A stretch of DNA of 64,000 bases from Kribbella rubisoli (GCF_004217145.1 NZ_SHKR01000016.1:310001-374000); one strand, 5' to 3'. Numbered from the stretch's first letter, positions 53,115-61,750 are shown. Made by a program: numbers and translations. Notes: generated from the sequence alone by a model not told the origin.

Positions 53115-54059
53115 ATGGCCGTCGATACCGCACCTGCGGTCACCACTCCTGCACCTTCCCGACAGACCTCGAAGCCGACTCCTCGCTGGCGCGGCCGCGA
53201 GGCGCTCACCGCCTGGCTGTTCATCCTGCCCAGCCTGATCGGCTTCCTGATCTTCACCGCCGGACCGGTCGTTGCCGCAGGCGTCATCTCATTGCTGAAC
53301 TGGAACCTGTTCAGCGCACCCACCTGGGCCGGCCTGCACAACTTCGCCCGCCTCGGCCCCGACCCGACGTTCTGGTCCGCGCTCGGCAACACGGCGTACT
53401 TCACGCTGGTCAGCGTGCCGCTGACGATCATCGTCAGCCTCGCGCTGGCGCTGCTGCTCAACCAGGGCGTACGCCGGGTCGCCGTGTTCAGGTCGCTCCT
53501 GCTGTTGCCGTACGCAACCATCACGGTCGCGGTGGCGTTCGTCTGGATCTGGCTGTACATCCCGCACGACGGCCTGGTGAACGCCGTGCTCGGCTGGTTC
53601 GGCATCAGCGGACCCGCGTGGCTGATCTCCGACAACTGGGCGATGCCCGCGCTGATCCTGATGAGCGTCTGGAAGAGTTTCGGCTTCGGCATGGTCGTCT
53701 TCCTCGCCGGCCTCCAGGCGATCCCGCAACAGCTTTACGAAGCGGGCCGCGTGGACGGTACGTCGCCGTGGAACAGCTTCCGCCACATCACCCTGCCGAT
53801 GCTCTCTCCCGCCCTGTTCTTCGTCATCGTCACCTCGATGATCGGATCGTTCCAGGTCTTCGACCAGGCACTGATCATGACGAACGGCGGTCCGGGCACG
53901 CGTACCACCACACTCGTCATGTACATCTACCGGACCGGCTTCGAGAACTACGACCAGGGGTACGCCGCGGCCCAGTCGCTGGTGCTGTTCGCGTTCATCG
54001 TGGTGATCACCGCCGGTCAGTTCCTCTTCCAACGGAGGCTGGTGCACTATGACAACTGA
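53115..54059 (+). CDS. Carbohydrate ABC transporter permease 1
   Basis: 314 aa, six membrane helices (from AWLFILPSLIGFLIFTAGPV to LVLFAFIVVITAGQF). EAA loop: YEAGRVDGTSPWNSFRHITL followed by PMLSP (about 220). MalF-type subunit contacting an ATPase not encoded here; a shared MsiK-like ATPase is likely. Overlaps the second permease by 11 bp. Confidence 0.92.
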   Translation: MAVDTAPAVTTPAPSRQTSKPTPRWRGREALTAWLFILPSLIGFLIFTAGPVVAAGVISLLNWNLFSAPTWAGLHNFARLGPDPTFWSALGNTAYFTLVSVPLTIIVSLALALLLNQGVRRVAVFRSLLLLPYATITVAVAFVWIWLYIPHDGLVNAVLGWFGISGPAWLISDNWAMPALILMSVWKSFGFGMVVFLAGLQAIPQQLYEAGRVDGTSPWNSFRHITLPMLSPALFFVIVTSMIGSFQVFDQALIMTNGGPGTRTTTLVMYIYRTGFENYDQGYAAAQSLVLFAFIVVITAGQFLFQRRLVHYDN

Positions 54060-54900
54060 AGCGATGCCGCTGGCATCCAACAAGGCACTGCAGCGGAAGC
54101 TCGTCGTCTTCGCATGCTTCCTGGTCACCGCGCTGACGCTGATCCCGGTCGTGATGATGATCCTGGTCGCGTTCCAGTCCGACGCGGAGTCGATGGCGGC
54201 CAAGCCGTCGTTCTGGCCGAGCAGCTGGCACCCGGAGAACCTGACCCGCGCCTTCGAACTGGTCCCGCTCGGCAAGTACCTGCTGAACACGATCTACTTC
54301 GCCGCTGGTACGACGATCCTCGAAACAGTCACGGCTGCGCTGGCGGCGTACGCGTTCGCCCGGCTGCAGTTCCCCGGCCGGACCTGGCTGTTCGGCATCT
54401 ACCTGGCCACGCTGATGATCCCGTCGCAGGTGACGCTGATCCCGCAGTTCGTGCTGGTGGCGAAGCTGCACGGCATCGACACCTGGCCCGGGATGATTCT
54501 GCCGCACGCGTTCACCGCGATCGGGGTGTTCCTCCTGCGGCAGTTCTTCCTCGGCATCCCGCGTGACTACGAGGAGGCCGCCCGGCTGGACGGCGCGAAC
54601 CGCTGGCAGGCGTTCGTACGCGTGATCGTGCCGCTCGCGGTCCCGGCGATCGCGACGCTGGCCGTGTTCAAGTTCATCGGTCAGTGGAACAACCTGCTCT
54701 GGCCGCTCGTCATCTCCAACAGCGACGCGACCCGTACCGCGTCGGTGGGCCTGCAGGTCTTCCAGGACACCAACGGCACCCAGTGGAACCTGTTGCTGAT
54801 GGCAGCGACCGTCACCACGATCCCGTTGATCGTCCTGTTCTTCCTCACCCAACGCTGGTTCGTCCGAGGCATCACCATGAGTGGTCTAGGAGGCCGCTGA
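54049..54900 (+). CDS. Carbohydrate ABC transporter permease 2
   Basis: 283 aa, MalG-type. Six helices from LVVFACFLVTALTLIPVVMM to IPLIVLFFLTQRWFVRGI; EAA loop EEAARLDGANRWQAFVRVIV with PLAVP. MTLIPQF and FIGQWNNLLWPLV are standard. Start overlaps the first permease. Confidence 0.92.
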   Translation: MTTEAMPLASNKALQRKLVVFACFLVTALTLIPVVMMILVAFQSDAESMAAKPSFWPSSWHPENLTRAFELVPLGKYLLNTIYFAAGTTILETVTAALAAYAFARLQFPGRTWLFGIYLATLMIPSQVTLIPQFVLVAKLHGIDTWPGMILPHAFTAIGVFLLRQFFLGIPRDYEEAARLDGANRWQAFVRVIVPLAVPAIATLAVFKFIGQWNNLLWPLVISNSDATRTASVGLQVFQDTNGTQWNLLLMAATVTTIPLIVLFFLTQRWFVRGITMSGLGGR

Positions 54901-54903
54901 ACA

Positions 54904-55686
54904 ATGACCTATCTCTGGTCCGTATTCACCAAGCCCTGGGCCGGCCTTCCCGGCGACGAGCTCGGCCGGCTCGTTGCCGGGATCGGCTTCGGCGGCGCCG
55001 AGATCCCGGTCCGCGACACGGCGTACGTCACCTCGGCGAACGCCGGTGCCGAGCTGCCGAAGTTCACCGCGCAATTGCGGGCCGAGGGCATCGAACCCAT
55101 CAGCGTCGCCAGCGACGTATCCGAGCAGGTCTTCGCCGCCTGCGCCGAGGCCGGTGTGCCGATGATCCGGATCATGGCCGAACTCGGCCCCGACGGGTAC
55201 GCCGCCTCCGTGCAACGCAACCGCGCGATGCTCGAGCAGGCCGTTGTACTCACGGAGCGGTACGACGTGCAGGTCGGCGTACAGCCGCATCACGGGCGGT
55301 TCGTGTCGTCGACGCTCGGCGTACTGCAACTGCTCGAAGGACTGCCCGATCGGTACAAGCTCGTGTGGGACGCGGCGCATGATGCACTGGCCGGAGACCA
55401 TCCTGAGGTGACGCTCGAGCTCGGCGCGGACCGGCTCGGGATCGTCAACCTCAAGAACGTCCACTACCTCCGCACGGACGGCGGCTGGAAGACGAACTTC
55501 GTCGAGGCCGAGGACGGACTCGCCGACTGGCCGGCCGTCTTCGCGGCATTGCAGAAGATCAACTACACCGGTCCGATCTGCCTGACAGGTCAGTACTCCG
55601 ATCCGGCCGTACCGGTCGAGGAACGGCTCGAAAAAGATCTGCGGTTCGCTGTCACATCGGCCGCGCAGCATCCGTCAAGGCAGTGA
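54904..55686 (+). CDS. Sugar phosphate isomerase/epimerase-like TIM-barrel enzyme
   Basis: 260 aa. IGFGGAEIPVRDTAYVTSAN, VGVQPHHGRFVSSTLGVLQL, YKLVWDAAHDALAGDHPEVT and GIVNLKNVHYLRTDGGWKTN show the xylose-isomerase-like AP_endonuc_2 fold with its metal-binding His, Asp and Glu positions. Begins 3 bp after permease 2. It probably acts on the imported sugar or its keto acid. Confidence 0.85.
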   Translation: MTYLWSVFTKPWAGLPGDELGRLVAGIGFGGAEIPVRDTAYVTSANAGAELPKFTAQLRAEGIEPISVASDVSEQVFAACAEAGVPMIRIMAELGPDGYAASVQRNRAMLEQAVVLTERYDVQVGVQPHHGRFVSSTLGVLQLLEGLPDRYKLVWDAAHDALAGDHPEVTLELGADRLGIVNLKNVHYLRTDGGWKTNFVEAEDGLADWPAVFAALQKINYTGPICLTGQYSDPAVPVEERLEKDLRFAVTSAAQHPSRQ

Positions 55687-55722
55687 AATCAACACACTCA
55701 CGAACCTGATGGAGAACCTCCC

Positions 55723-56178
55723 ATGCAAGCACGGATGACCAACCCCGCAGAGATCCTGCCGGACGCCACCAAAGGGATCCAGAACATCTACAAGGCGATC
55801 GGCCAGTCCGGAACGGACGGCAAGGTCCTGGAGCTCGTGCACCTACGGGCCAGCCAGATCAACGGCTGCTCCCCGTGCGTGTTCGGCGGGATCAAGTCGG
55901 CGCTGAAGAACGGTGAGACCGACGAGCGGCTGCACCAGGTCGCCGCGTGGCGGGACTCCGACCTGTTCACCGACGCCGAGCGGGCCGCACTCGAGATGGC
56001 GGAGGCCGCGACCCGGCTGGCCGACAACCCGACCGCGGTCAGTGATGAGATCTGGGCCGAGGCGAGTGTGCACTTCGGCGAGAAGGAACTGTCCGCGATC
56101 GTGCTGATGATCGCGCTCACCAATATGTTCAACCGGATCAACACCACCGTGCGCCAGCCTGCCGGTGCCACCTGGTAG
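55723..56178 (+). CDS. AhpD-like carboxymuconolactone decarboxylase-family protein
   Basis: 151 aa. The redox motif GCSPCVFGGIKSALKNG (CxxC, about 47-53) with HLRASQINGCSPC is the AhpD/CMD signature. TDERLHQVAAWRDSDLFTDA and LMIALTNMFNRINTTV fit alkylhydroperoxidase-like proteins. GGAGAAC precedes the ATG. A strong hairpin follows the stop. Confidence 0.9.
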   Translation: MQARMTNPAEILPDATKGIQNIYKAIGQSGTDGKVLELVHLRASQINGCSPCVFGGIKSALKNGETDERLHQVAAWRDSDLFTDAERAALEMAEAATRLADNPTAVSDEIWAEASVHFGEKELSAIVLMIALTNMFNRINTTVRQPAGATW

Positions 56179-56189
56179 TCGCTAACGTG

Positions 56190-56220
56190 AGCCCCGGATG
56201 TCGAGAAGACGTCCGGGGCT
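56190..56220. terminator. Strong hairpin after the AhpD-like gene
   Basis: AGCCCCGGA (56190-56198) pairs with TCCGGGGCT (56212-56220), and GTC/GAC extends the stem around the loop GAGAA, giving a 13-bp stem with one T-G pair. It marks the end of the catabolic transcript and lies before the YCII gene. No T-tract. Confidence 0.6.
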
Positions 56221-56250
56221 CCGACGTACCCGGGTGAATGGAGGCAAGCG

Positions 56251-56604
56251 ATGAAATACATGCTGCTGATCTACGGGAACGACGAGACGTGGAACACCCT
56301 GCACGCCAACGGCATCGACGAGGTGATGGAACAGCACCGCAAGCTGACCGCGGAGCTCGAGGCGAGCGGCGAGTTCATCGACGGCCTCGGCCTCACCACC
56401 GCGAACGCGCGGGTGGTCAGGGTGGTCGACGGGGTGCCGGCGGTCACGGACGGACCGTTCACCGAGGCCAAGGAAGTGCTGGCCGGGTACTACGTCGTCG
56501 ACTGCGCAGGCCTGGAGCGGGCAGCCGAGATCGCCGCGCGGCTGCCGGAGGCGCCGTACTCACCGATCGAGATCCGGGAACTCATCGATCCCATCCCTGA
56601 GTAG
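56251..56604 (+). CDS. YCII/DGPF-family protein
   Basis: 117 aa, GGAGG ribosome site. MKYMLLIYGNDETWNTLHAN and PAVTDGPFTEAKEVLAGYYV carry the DGPF motif. Unlike the pair at 16.5-17.3 kb, no ECF42 sigma gene is adjacent, so it may be regulated by that distant sigma factor or be independent. Confidence 0.88.
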   Translation: MKYMLLIYGNDETWNTLHANGIDEVMEQHRKLTAELEASGEFIDGLGLTTANARVVRVVDGVPAVTDGPFTEAKEVLAGYYVVDCAGLERAAEIAARLPEAPYSPIEIRELIDPIPE

Positions 56605-56709
56605 ATCGCGCTGCCGGGTGCGGTCGGCAGGGCTTCGATGGTGCGGGCAGGTCGAACAACTTGCCGGCCTCAGCTGGGCGTCGACACCTGAGACCGGCGA
56701 GTCACTGAC
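56605..56709. other. Intergenic, nothing recognised
   Basis: 105 bp between the YCII stop and the 3' end of a putative minus-strand gene; no hairpin or promoter was recognised. Confidence 0.3.
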
Positions 56710-57036
56710 TCAGACCGTTGACGTCCGGACAAGCTCGCGGGACGCGAGGATGACCCCACCTGAGGCAGGCTGGTCACCCATGCCCCGGCCACCTTGGACG
56801 AAAACAGTGCTACCAGGCGCAGGCAGCGTGACACCCTCGCCGAGTCGCAGCGTGGTCGTCATTCCGTTGCTCAATCTGAGCATCGCCACGCGTCGCGGTC
56901 GCACTGGGCTGATCGACGAGGTCACCTCGTGGATGCCGGTGCAGACCGCCGGTTGGATCGCGGCTCGGCCGAGCCCTGCATTGCCGTGACTCCTCACATC
57001 ACGGCACTGCTCGGCGAGCCTTCTCATCGCTGACAC
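56710..57036 (-). CDS. Putative small uncharacterised protein
   Basis: 108 aa; family not recognised. IHEVTSSISPVRPRRVAMLR, LSNGMTTTLRLGEGVTLPAP and GGVILASRELVRTSTV look like a small beta-rich fold. Coding on this strand is uncertain: there is no obvious ribosome site, and the N-terminal 30 residues (HGNAGLGRAAIQPAVC) look less regular. It could begin further in. Confidence 0.4.
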   Translation of the reverse strand: MSAMRRLAEQCRDVRSHGNAGLGRAAIQPAVCTGIHEVTSSISPVRPRRVAMLRLSNGMTTTLRLGEGVTLPAPGSTVFVQGGRGMGDQPASGGVILASRELVRTSTV

Positions 57037-57309
57037 ACTTCCCCCTTCTCATCGTGAACTGTCCCCGAGTGGCGGTGGACGCGGTCACATGACCGCACAC
57101 TCCCCGTCCTCCCCGCACCCGGAAACGACGCGGAAGTGATCAGGCAACCCTTGCTGAGAGTGACGACGTTTTCAAGAGATCGTGATCGGAATCCCGCGTA
57201 CCGAAACTTTTGTCCACGCCTTGTGCTGCAGGCAACTACCGACCACCGAAGCCACTGGTAGCAATGCCTTGATCGCGGCGAACAACCAACGTTTGCCCCA
57301 GCTACGGTG
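57037..57309. promoter_or_regulatory. Intergenic region with palindrome GCGGTCA...TGACCGC
   Basis: GCGGTCA (57081-57087) and TGACCGC (57090-57096) form an inverted repeat around 2 bp, a form typical of regulator sites. The region is 273 bp with no convincing gene. On either side are the 5' side of a minus-strand putative gene and the 3' end of LacI, so the owner of the site is unclear. Confidence 0.35.
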
Positions 57310-58368
57310 TTAGCGTTCGGTGCTGGTTCGCTCGATGATGCGGTGGGGGATCATCACCCTGCGTGGCGGCGCGTCCTTGTCGGACATCCGTTCGGCGAGC
57401 AGGTCCAACGCGGACGCGACGAACTCGCGCCGGTCGAAGTCGATCGTGGTCAGTGGCGGGATCATGAACCGGCTCTCGAGGATGTTGTCGAACCCGGCGA
57501 CCAGCGTCTGCCGCGGTACGGCGATGCCCGCCTCCCAGAGCGCGGACAGGGCGCCCGAGGCGAGCGAGTCGGTGAAGCAGAAGAAAGCATCGGGGAGCTC
57601 ATGGTCCGCGAGGTACTTACCGACGACGGTCGCCGCGCCCTCCGGACGCCAGCGGTCGAGGCTGATTTCAAGCGCTGGATCGATCGGTACGCCGGCCTCC
57701 TCGAGCGCCTGGTGATAGCCGGTCGTCCTGAGCCGCGATGCCGCCGTACCGGGGCCTTCGGCGGAGCCCGCGAGTACGCCGGCGCCGGATGATCCGCGCG
57801 GGATTTCCGGCGTACCGACGACTGCGATCCGGCGGCAGCCGCGGGACAGCAGGTGTTTGGTCATATCGCGCGCGGCAGCGACGTTGTCGATCGCGACCTG
57901 GCTCACGACGTCCTGGTCGACGTCGCCGATCAGCACGACCGGCGGCAGCGGACCGGCCGACATCACCGCGCTGTCGTCGAGGTTGACCGGGTTGAGGATC
58001 AGGCCGTCGACCAGGTACGCACGAGCCTTCGAGATCAGCTCGAACTCGCGCTTGGGCTCGGCCGCGGTCTGCTCGATCTGCACACCCCAGCCGCGCTCGT
58101 GGGCCAGCTCGACGACCAGGTGGACGATCTCGGCGGAGTACGGCCGGAGCAGGTCGGGCAGCGCGAGGGCGATCATGCCGGAGCGGCCGTTGCGCAGGCC
58201 GCGGGCACTCATGTTCGGCACGTAGTCGAGCTCGGCCAGGGCGCTCTCCACCCGGGCGCGGGTCTCGGGTCGCACGAAGACGACGCCGTTGATCACGTTC
58301 GACACCGTCTTCGGCGACACCCCGGCCAGCTTGGCGACATCTTTGACGGTGGGACGCATGTCGCCCAT
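57310..58368 (-). CDS. LacI-family transcriptional regulator
   Basis: 352 aa from ATG 58368 with AGGTG just upstream (ATG 58359 possible). HTH TVKDVAKLAGVSPKTVSNVI followed by the hinge ALAELDYVPNMSARGLRNGR; the periplasmic-binding-protein core has LLSRGCRRIAVVGTPE and FFCFTDSLASGALSAL. A Gly/Ala/Ser-rich insert (SSGAGVLAGSAEGPGTAASR) lies at about 190-210. Probably represses a carbohydrate locus, perhaps the operon at 49.6-55.7 kb. Confidence 0.9.
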   Translation of the reverse strand: MGDMRPTVKDVAKLAGVSPKTVSNVINGVVFVRPETRARVESALAELDYVPNMSARGLRNGRSGMIALALPDLLRPYSAEIVHLVVELAHERGWGVQIEQTAAEPKREFELISKARAYLVDGLILNPVNLDDSAVMSAGPLPPVVLIGDVDQDVVSQVAIDNVAAARDMTKHLLSRGCRRIAVVGTPEIPRGSSGAGVLAGSAEGPGTAASRLRTTGYHQALEEAGVPIDPALEISLDRWRPEGAATVVGKYLADHELPDAFFCFTDSLASGALSALWEAGIAVPRQTLVAGFDNILESRFMIPPLTTIDFDRREFVASALDLLAERMSDKDAPPRRVMIPHRIIERTSTER

Positions 58369-58408
58369 TGTCACACCTGGCACACGTTGTCACGCAGCGT
58401 GGATCGCC

Positions 58409-58500
58409 ATCTCGACAGGAGGTCTCCGCCTCGGCGCGTACTCCCGACGCTCAGCCCGGGGCGCGCGACGCCAAATCTCACCGACACATCCTGTCGAGAT
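58409..58500. repeat. Two inverted 12-bp sites 80 bp apart
   Basis: ATCTCGACAGGA (58409-58420) and TCCTGTCGAGAT (58489-58500) are exact reverse complements, each near a gene border: the first is upstream of the LacI start, the second lies after the SDR stop. They could be binding sites for the LacI protein or arms of a degenerate element. Confidence 0.5.
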
Positions 58501-58507
58501 TGCACAT

Positions 58508-59215
58508 CTATCTCGTCGTCAGGGCGCCGCCGTTCACGTGCAGGACCTGTCCGGTGAGGTGCCGGGCGGCCGGTGAGGCGAGGAAGTGGATCGTGCCGGC
58601 GATGTCCTCCACCTGGCCTTCGCGTTTGGTTAATGTTGCCTGGAGCAACGTCTGGCGGCGCTGGTCGGTCAGGCGGCCCTGGAAGAACTCGGTGTCCGCG
58701 GTGAAGCCGGGGGCGACGACGTTCGAGGTGATTCCGCGCGGGCCGAGCTCGGCGGCGATGTCGGCGTTCCACATCGCCAGCGCGGCCTTGGAAGCGCCGT
58801 ACGAACCGGGTCCGCGGGCGCCGGCGATCGAGCCCAGGTGGACGACCGCGGTGGTGAGTCGCGGGGCGAGGGCGGTGGTTGTGAGGACGGCGCTGATCAG
58901 GTTCGCCTCGAGGTTGGCGAGCCAGTTGGCCTTCAGCTGCTCGAGATCCCCGTCCGGCCGGCCGAAGTCGGTGTTGCCGCCGGCGTTGTTCACGAGCACG
59001 TCGACCTGCTCGGGCAACTCACGGATCAGTCGCTCGATCTGCGCCGGGTCCGTCGCGTCGCACACCACTCCCCTGACCCCGAGGTCGGCCGCGGTCTTCT
59101 CGAGTACGTCGGCACGCCGTCCGGTGATCACCACCTCGTCGCCGTCCGCCCGGAACCGCTCCGCGGTCGCCCGCCCGATCCCGGTCGCTCCCCCGGTCAC
59201 CACGATCGTCCTCAT
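58508..59215 (-). CDS. Short-chain dehydrogenase/reductase
   Basis: 235 aa. TIVVTGGATGIGRATAERFR, NNAGGNTDFG, HLGSIAGARG (Ser) and SYGASKAALAMWNADIAAEL (Tyr-Lys), then NVVAPGFTADTEF and LTGQVLHVNGG. Typical 3-oxoacyl-ACP reductase-like SDR. Divergent from a MarR gene; the tandem sites at 59229-59256 lie at its start. Confidence 0.9.
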   Translation of the reverse strand: MRTIVVTGGATGIGRATAERFRADGDEVVITGRRADVLEKTAADLGVRGVVCDATDPAQIERLIRELPEQVDVLVNNAGGNTDFGRPDGDLEQLKANWLANLEANLISAVLTTTALAPRLTTAVVHLGSIAGARGPGSYGASKAALAMWNADIAAELGPRGITSNVVAPGFTADTEFFQGRLTDQRRQTLLQATLTKREGQVEDIAGTIHFLASPAARHLTGQVLHVNGGALTTR

Positions 59216-59228
59216 CCCGACACCTCAC

Positions 59229-59256
59229 GTTTAGGTCTAAATGTTTAGGTCTAAAC
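59229..59256. promoter_or_regulatory. Tandem 14-bp operator repeats
   Basis: GTTTAGGTCTAAA occurs twice in direct repeat (59229-59241 and 59243-59255); each holds the dyad TTTAG-GT-CTAAA. They separate the SDR start (59215) and the MarR start (59262), 6 bp before the latter. An in-frame ATG at 59241 lies within the repeats and was rejected as start. Confidence 0.7.
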
Positions 59257-59261
59257 GTAGC

Positions 59262-59801
59262 ATGGTTCTCGTGGCCGACAACTACCCGCTCGACTCCCCG
59301 AGTCCGTACCCCGCCGCGGAGATCGCCCGTGCTTGGCAGCGTGAACGCCCCGGCACGCCGACGGACTCGATCGAGATCGTCACTCCGCTGTGGAGGCTGG
59401 CCAAGCTGTTCGCGGACGATCGGCGGCGGGTGCTCGCGGATGCCGGCGTCGATCCGGCGACGCTCGATCTGCTGAGCGTGCTGCGGCGCGCGGGCTCGCC
59501 GTACGAAGTCACCACCCGCGAGCTGTCCCGCCGCACCCTCGTCACCGCCGGCGCGATCTCCCAGCGCGTCGCCCGCGCCGAAGACAGTGGACTCGTCACC
59601 CGCCGAGGTGCCGACGACGGGACCCGCGCGGTGCTGGTCGCACTCACCCCCGCCGGCCACGACCTCATCGAACGAACCGTCGACCAGGTCCTCACCCGCG
59701 AATCCGAACTCGTCGCCTCCCTCTCCCCCACCACCCGCGCCCAACTAGCCGGCCAACTCCAAACCCTCCTGGATGAAGTCACCAAAGCAACGACTGACTG
59801 A
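59262..59801 (+). CDS. MarR-family transcriptional regulator
   Basis: 179 aa from ATG 59262. VDPATLDLLSVLRRAGSPYE, then TTRELSRRTLVTAGAISQRV and the wing DGTRAVLVALTPAGHDLIE are MarR features; the N-terminus (about 1-45) is Pro-rich and variable. Divergent from the SDR gene and probably autoregulated through the tandem sites at its start. Confidence 0.88.
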   Translation: MVLVADNYPLDSPSPYPAAEIARAWQRERPGTPTDSIEIVTPLWRLAKLFADDRRRVLADAGVDPATLDLLSVLRRAGSPYEVTTRELSRRTLVTAGAISQRVARAEDSGLVTRRGADDGTRAVLVALTPAGHDLIERTVDQVLTRESELVASLSPTTRAQLAGQLQTLLDEVTKATTD

Positions 59802-59824
59802 AGACCTGTGCAGCAGCCCGTTAG

Positions 59825-60640
59825 CTAGTGGACCAGTTGAGTGGCGAGGGATTCGATCAGGTCGCGCCAGGCAGCGAGGTCTTCCGCCGTGGCGCCTGTC
59901 TGGGTCAGCACCAGCCGGGCGCCGCCGTTGCCATCGCGCAGTGCCCACGTCACAACGCCGCCGGTCGAGCCGTAGCTGAGGCGGACCGGCTCCTCGAGTT
60001 CGCCGACCGGCCCGGCATCGATGCCCTTGGCAACGAAGCCGTCCGGCGGCGGACTGCCGACGGCCGCGGGCTGCGCGCCGGCCAGCAGCTTCCACACTGC
60101 CTCCTTCGGCTGCGTCAGTTGGCGCTCGAAGCGCAGCTCACCGTCTTCGGAGACAGCGCCCTGATCGAGGCCGAAGACCTTCGCGAAGTGTTCATGGAGT
60201 TCGCGGTAGTCGCGTTCTGGGACGGTGTCGCCCAGGACCCGCTCGAGGGCGTCGAAGCAGAGGGTCCAGCCGCCGGAGAAGCTGGCCGAGCCGGCGCGGT
60301 CGTCGTAGGTGGCCGTCAACTGAAGGGTGCAGCCGGCCGGGGTGGACTGAAGTTCCCAGCGGAGGACCTCCACGCCCCACGTGTACTCGATCAGGTGAGG
60401 CGGTTCGTATGCGCGGATGACGCCCCTGCTCTGCTCGTCGACGGGAGCGCCGGGGTCTTCTTCGAACGTGAACTTGACCGGCCCGTCGAGCCTGAGGTCC
60501 AGCTCGACGGCCGCCGGGAACCATCCGGCCAGCTGGGTCGGGTCGGTGATTGCTCGCCAGACCTTCTCTGCCGGATGCCGCAGGTCTCGCCGCATCCGCA
60601 GGACGGTCCGGCCGTTCTCAGAGCTCAGCGTCTCGGTCAT
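59825..60640 (-). CDS. Tandem AHSA1/SRPBCC-domain protein
   Basis: 271 aa from ATG 60640. First SRPBCC domain about 12-140 (MRRDLRHPAEKVWRAITDPT, LAGWFPAAVELDLRL, LIEYTWGVEVLRWELQST). Second, shorter unit about 165-271 (RFERQLTQPKEAVWKLLAGA, GGVVTWALRDGNGGARLVLT). These cup-shaped domains bind hydrophobic ligands. An AT-rich TATATATA block upstream serves as promoter. No ArsR partner gene is adjacent. Confidence 0.85.
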   Translation of the reverse strand: MTETLSSENGRTVLRMRRDLRHPAEKVWRAITDPTQLAGWFPAAVELDLRLDGPVKFTFEEDPGAPVDEQSRGVIRAYEPPHLIEYTWGVEVLRWELQSTPAGCTLQLTATYDDRAGSASFSGGWTLCFDALERVLGDTVPERDYRELHEHFAKVFGLDQGAVSEDGELRFERQLTQPKEAVWKLLAGAQPAAVGSPPPDGFVAKGIDAGPVGELEEPVRLSYGSTGGVVTWALRDGNGGARLVLTQTGATAEDLAAWRDLIESLATQLVH

Positions 60641-60672
60641 GCCTCTATATATACCCGGTCCGGCATATACGA

Positions 60673-61677
60673 TCAACCGGCGAAGCGAGCCAGGTCCTTC
60701 AGTTCGGCGGAGAGGTCCGGCCGACCGTCGAACACGTCCACCGACAGGTCGGCGTGCGTCCAGGAGCCGATTGCCCGGCCGGCTTCGATGATGGCCGGGC
60801 GGAGCATGCCGCCGCCGGGGAAGATCGCGGCGGGCAGTTGCTGGAAGCGGTTCTGATAGCCGAGGAGATACGCGTCGAACTCCCCCAGCATCCGGACCTC
60901 ACGACAGCCAGGCAGATCGTCGACCGCAGCCAGCACCTCGGAATCGACTTCGAAGGACTTCGTCGCGACCGCCTCGACGGCCCGGCGGGCGGCAGGCACC
61001 GGCAGGCCGGACCAGGTCGCGAAGTCGCGGGCGGTCGCTGGGCCGTAGGCAGTCAGGTAGCGGCGGGCCAGATCCTCCACGTCGCCGGACAGCTCGAGAG
61101 GCTTTCCGAGCCAATCGCGTACGGCGACCCACGTCTCCCCCGGCCCGTAACACACCCGGCCGAGCAGCCCGGCGTACCGGATCAGCGCGTAGACAGCCTG
61201 CCCCTTCGGCTCCGTGATCAGTCCGGCCGCGACCAGTACGTCGGCGAGCTCCGCGCGGTTGGACGGACCGTTCGCCAGCAGGTGCTCTTCGAGTACGTCG
61301 GCCGCGCGAGCGCGGACGCCCGCGGGCAGGCCGAGTTCGCCGTACCGGCGTTCTGTGTCCTTGATCAGCTTCGGACCCAGCATGCCCAGCAGCGGACCCG
61401 CGTCCTCCACCGCGACGAGCTGCAGCGTGCCGCGCATGAACCAGCCGCGGACGACCGAGCGGTCGGTCTCCTGGGCGTGCGTGACGTCGGCGAGCGTGGT
61501 CGCGGTCGATCGGGCGCGTACGGCGTACGCGGCTCCGCGCCAGGTCTGCGCCTGGAGGCCCCCCGTCCGGCGTACGACGTCGGCCACCCCTCCGGGGCCG
61601 GCCTCGTTCACCGGACGCGCCAAACAGTTCGCCTGCATCCTGGCCGCCAGTAACCAGTCAACAGACCTCTGCGCCAC
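60673..61677 (-). CDS. Winged-helix DNA-binding protein of the AlkZ/YcaQ type (HTH_42)
   Basis: 334 aa from GTG 61677. RRTGGLQAQTWRGAAYAVRA, RGWFMRGTLQLVAVEDAGPL, HLLANGPSNRAELADVLVAA and RDWLGKPLELSGDVEDLARR are the three winged helices and linkers of the HTH_42 family, whose characterised members are DNA glycosylases for crosslinks or bulky adducts. The catalytic QxQ or QxD site may be LQAQTW near residue 40. Role in repair is inferred. Confidence 0.82.
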   Translation of the reverse strand: MAQRSVDWLLAARMQANCLARPVNEAGPGGVADVVRRTGGLQAQTWRGAAYAVRARSTATTLADVTHAQETDRSVVRGWFMRGTLQLVAVEDAGPLLGMLGPKLIKDTERRYGELGLPAGVRARAADVLEEHLLANGPSNRAELADVLVAAGLITEPKGQAVYALIRYAGLLGRVCYGPGETWVAVRDWLGKPLELSGDVEDLARRYLTAYGPATARDFATWSGLPVPAARRAVEAVATKSFEVDSEVLAAVDDLPGCREVRMLGEFDAYLLGYQNRFQQLPAAIFPGGGMLRPAIIEAGRAIGSWTHADLSVDVFDGRPDLSAELKDLARFAG

Positions 61678-61726
61678 CCCAGCATGACACCACGAACCGG
61701 ACGAGTCCGCACCCCGAAATACGAAA

Positions 61727-61750
61727 CCGCCCCGGTTCGCACCGGGGCGG
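61727..61750 (-). terminator. Rho-independent terminator for the SGNH hydrolase gene
   Basis: CCGCCCCGGT (61727-61736) and ACCGGGGCGG (61741-61750) make a 10-bp stem with a 4-nt loop, and on the minus strand TTTCGTATTT follows directly. It lies 18 bp after the stop of the gene at 61768. Confidence 0.8.

Noticed and set aside
51769-53133. A 454-codon minus-strand frame opposite the solute-binding protein gene
   Set aside because: Val/Arg/Asp-rich antisense shadow; the plus strand has lipobox and binding-protein motifs.
59241-59262. ATG 59241 as start of the MarR gene
   Set aside because: It falls within the tandem operator repeats and adds a non-family heptapeptide; ATG 59262 is the more sensible start.
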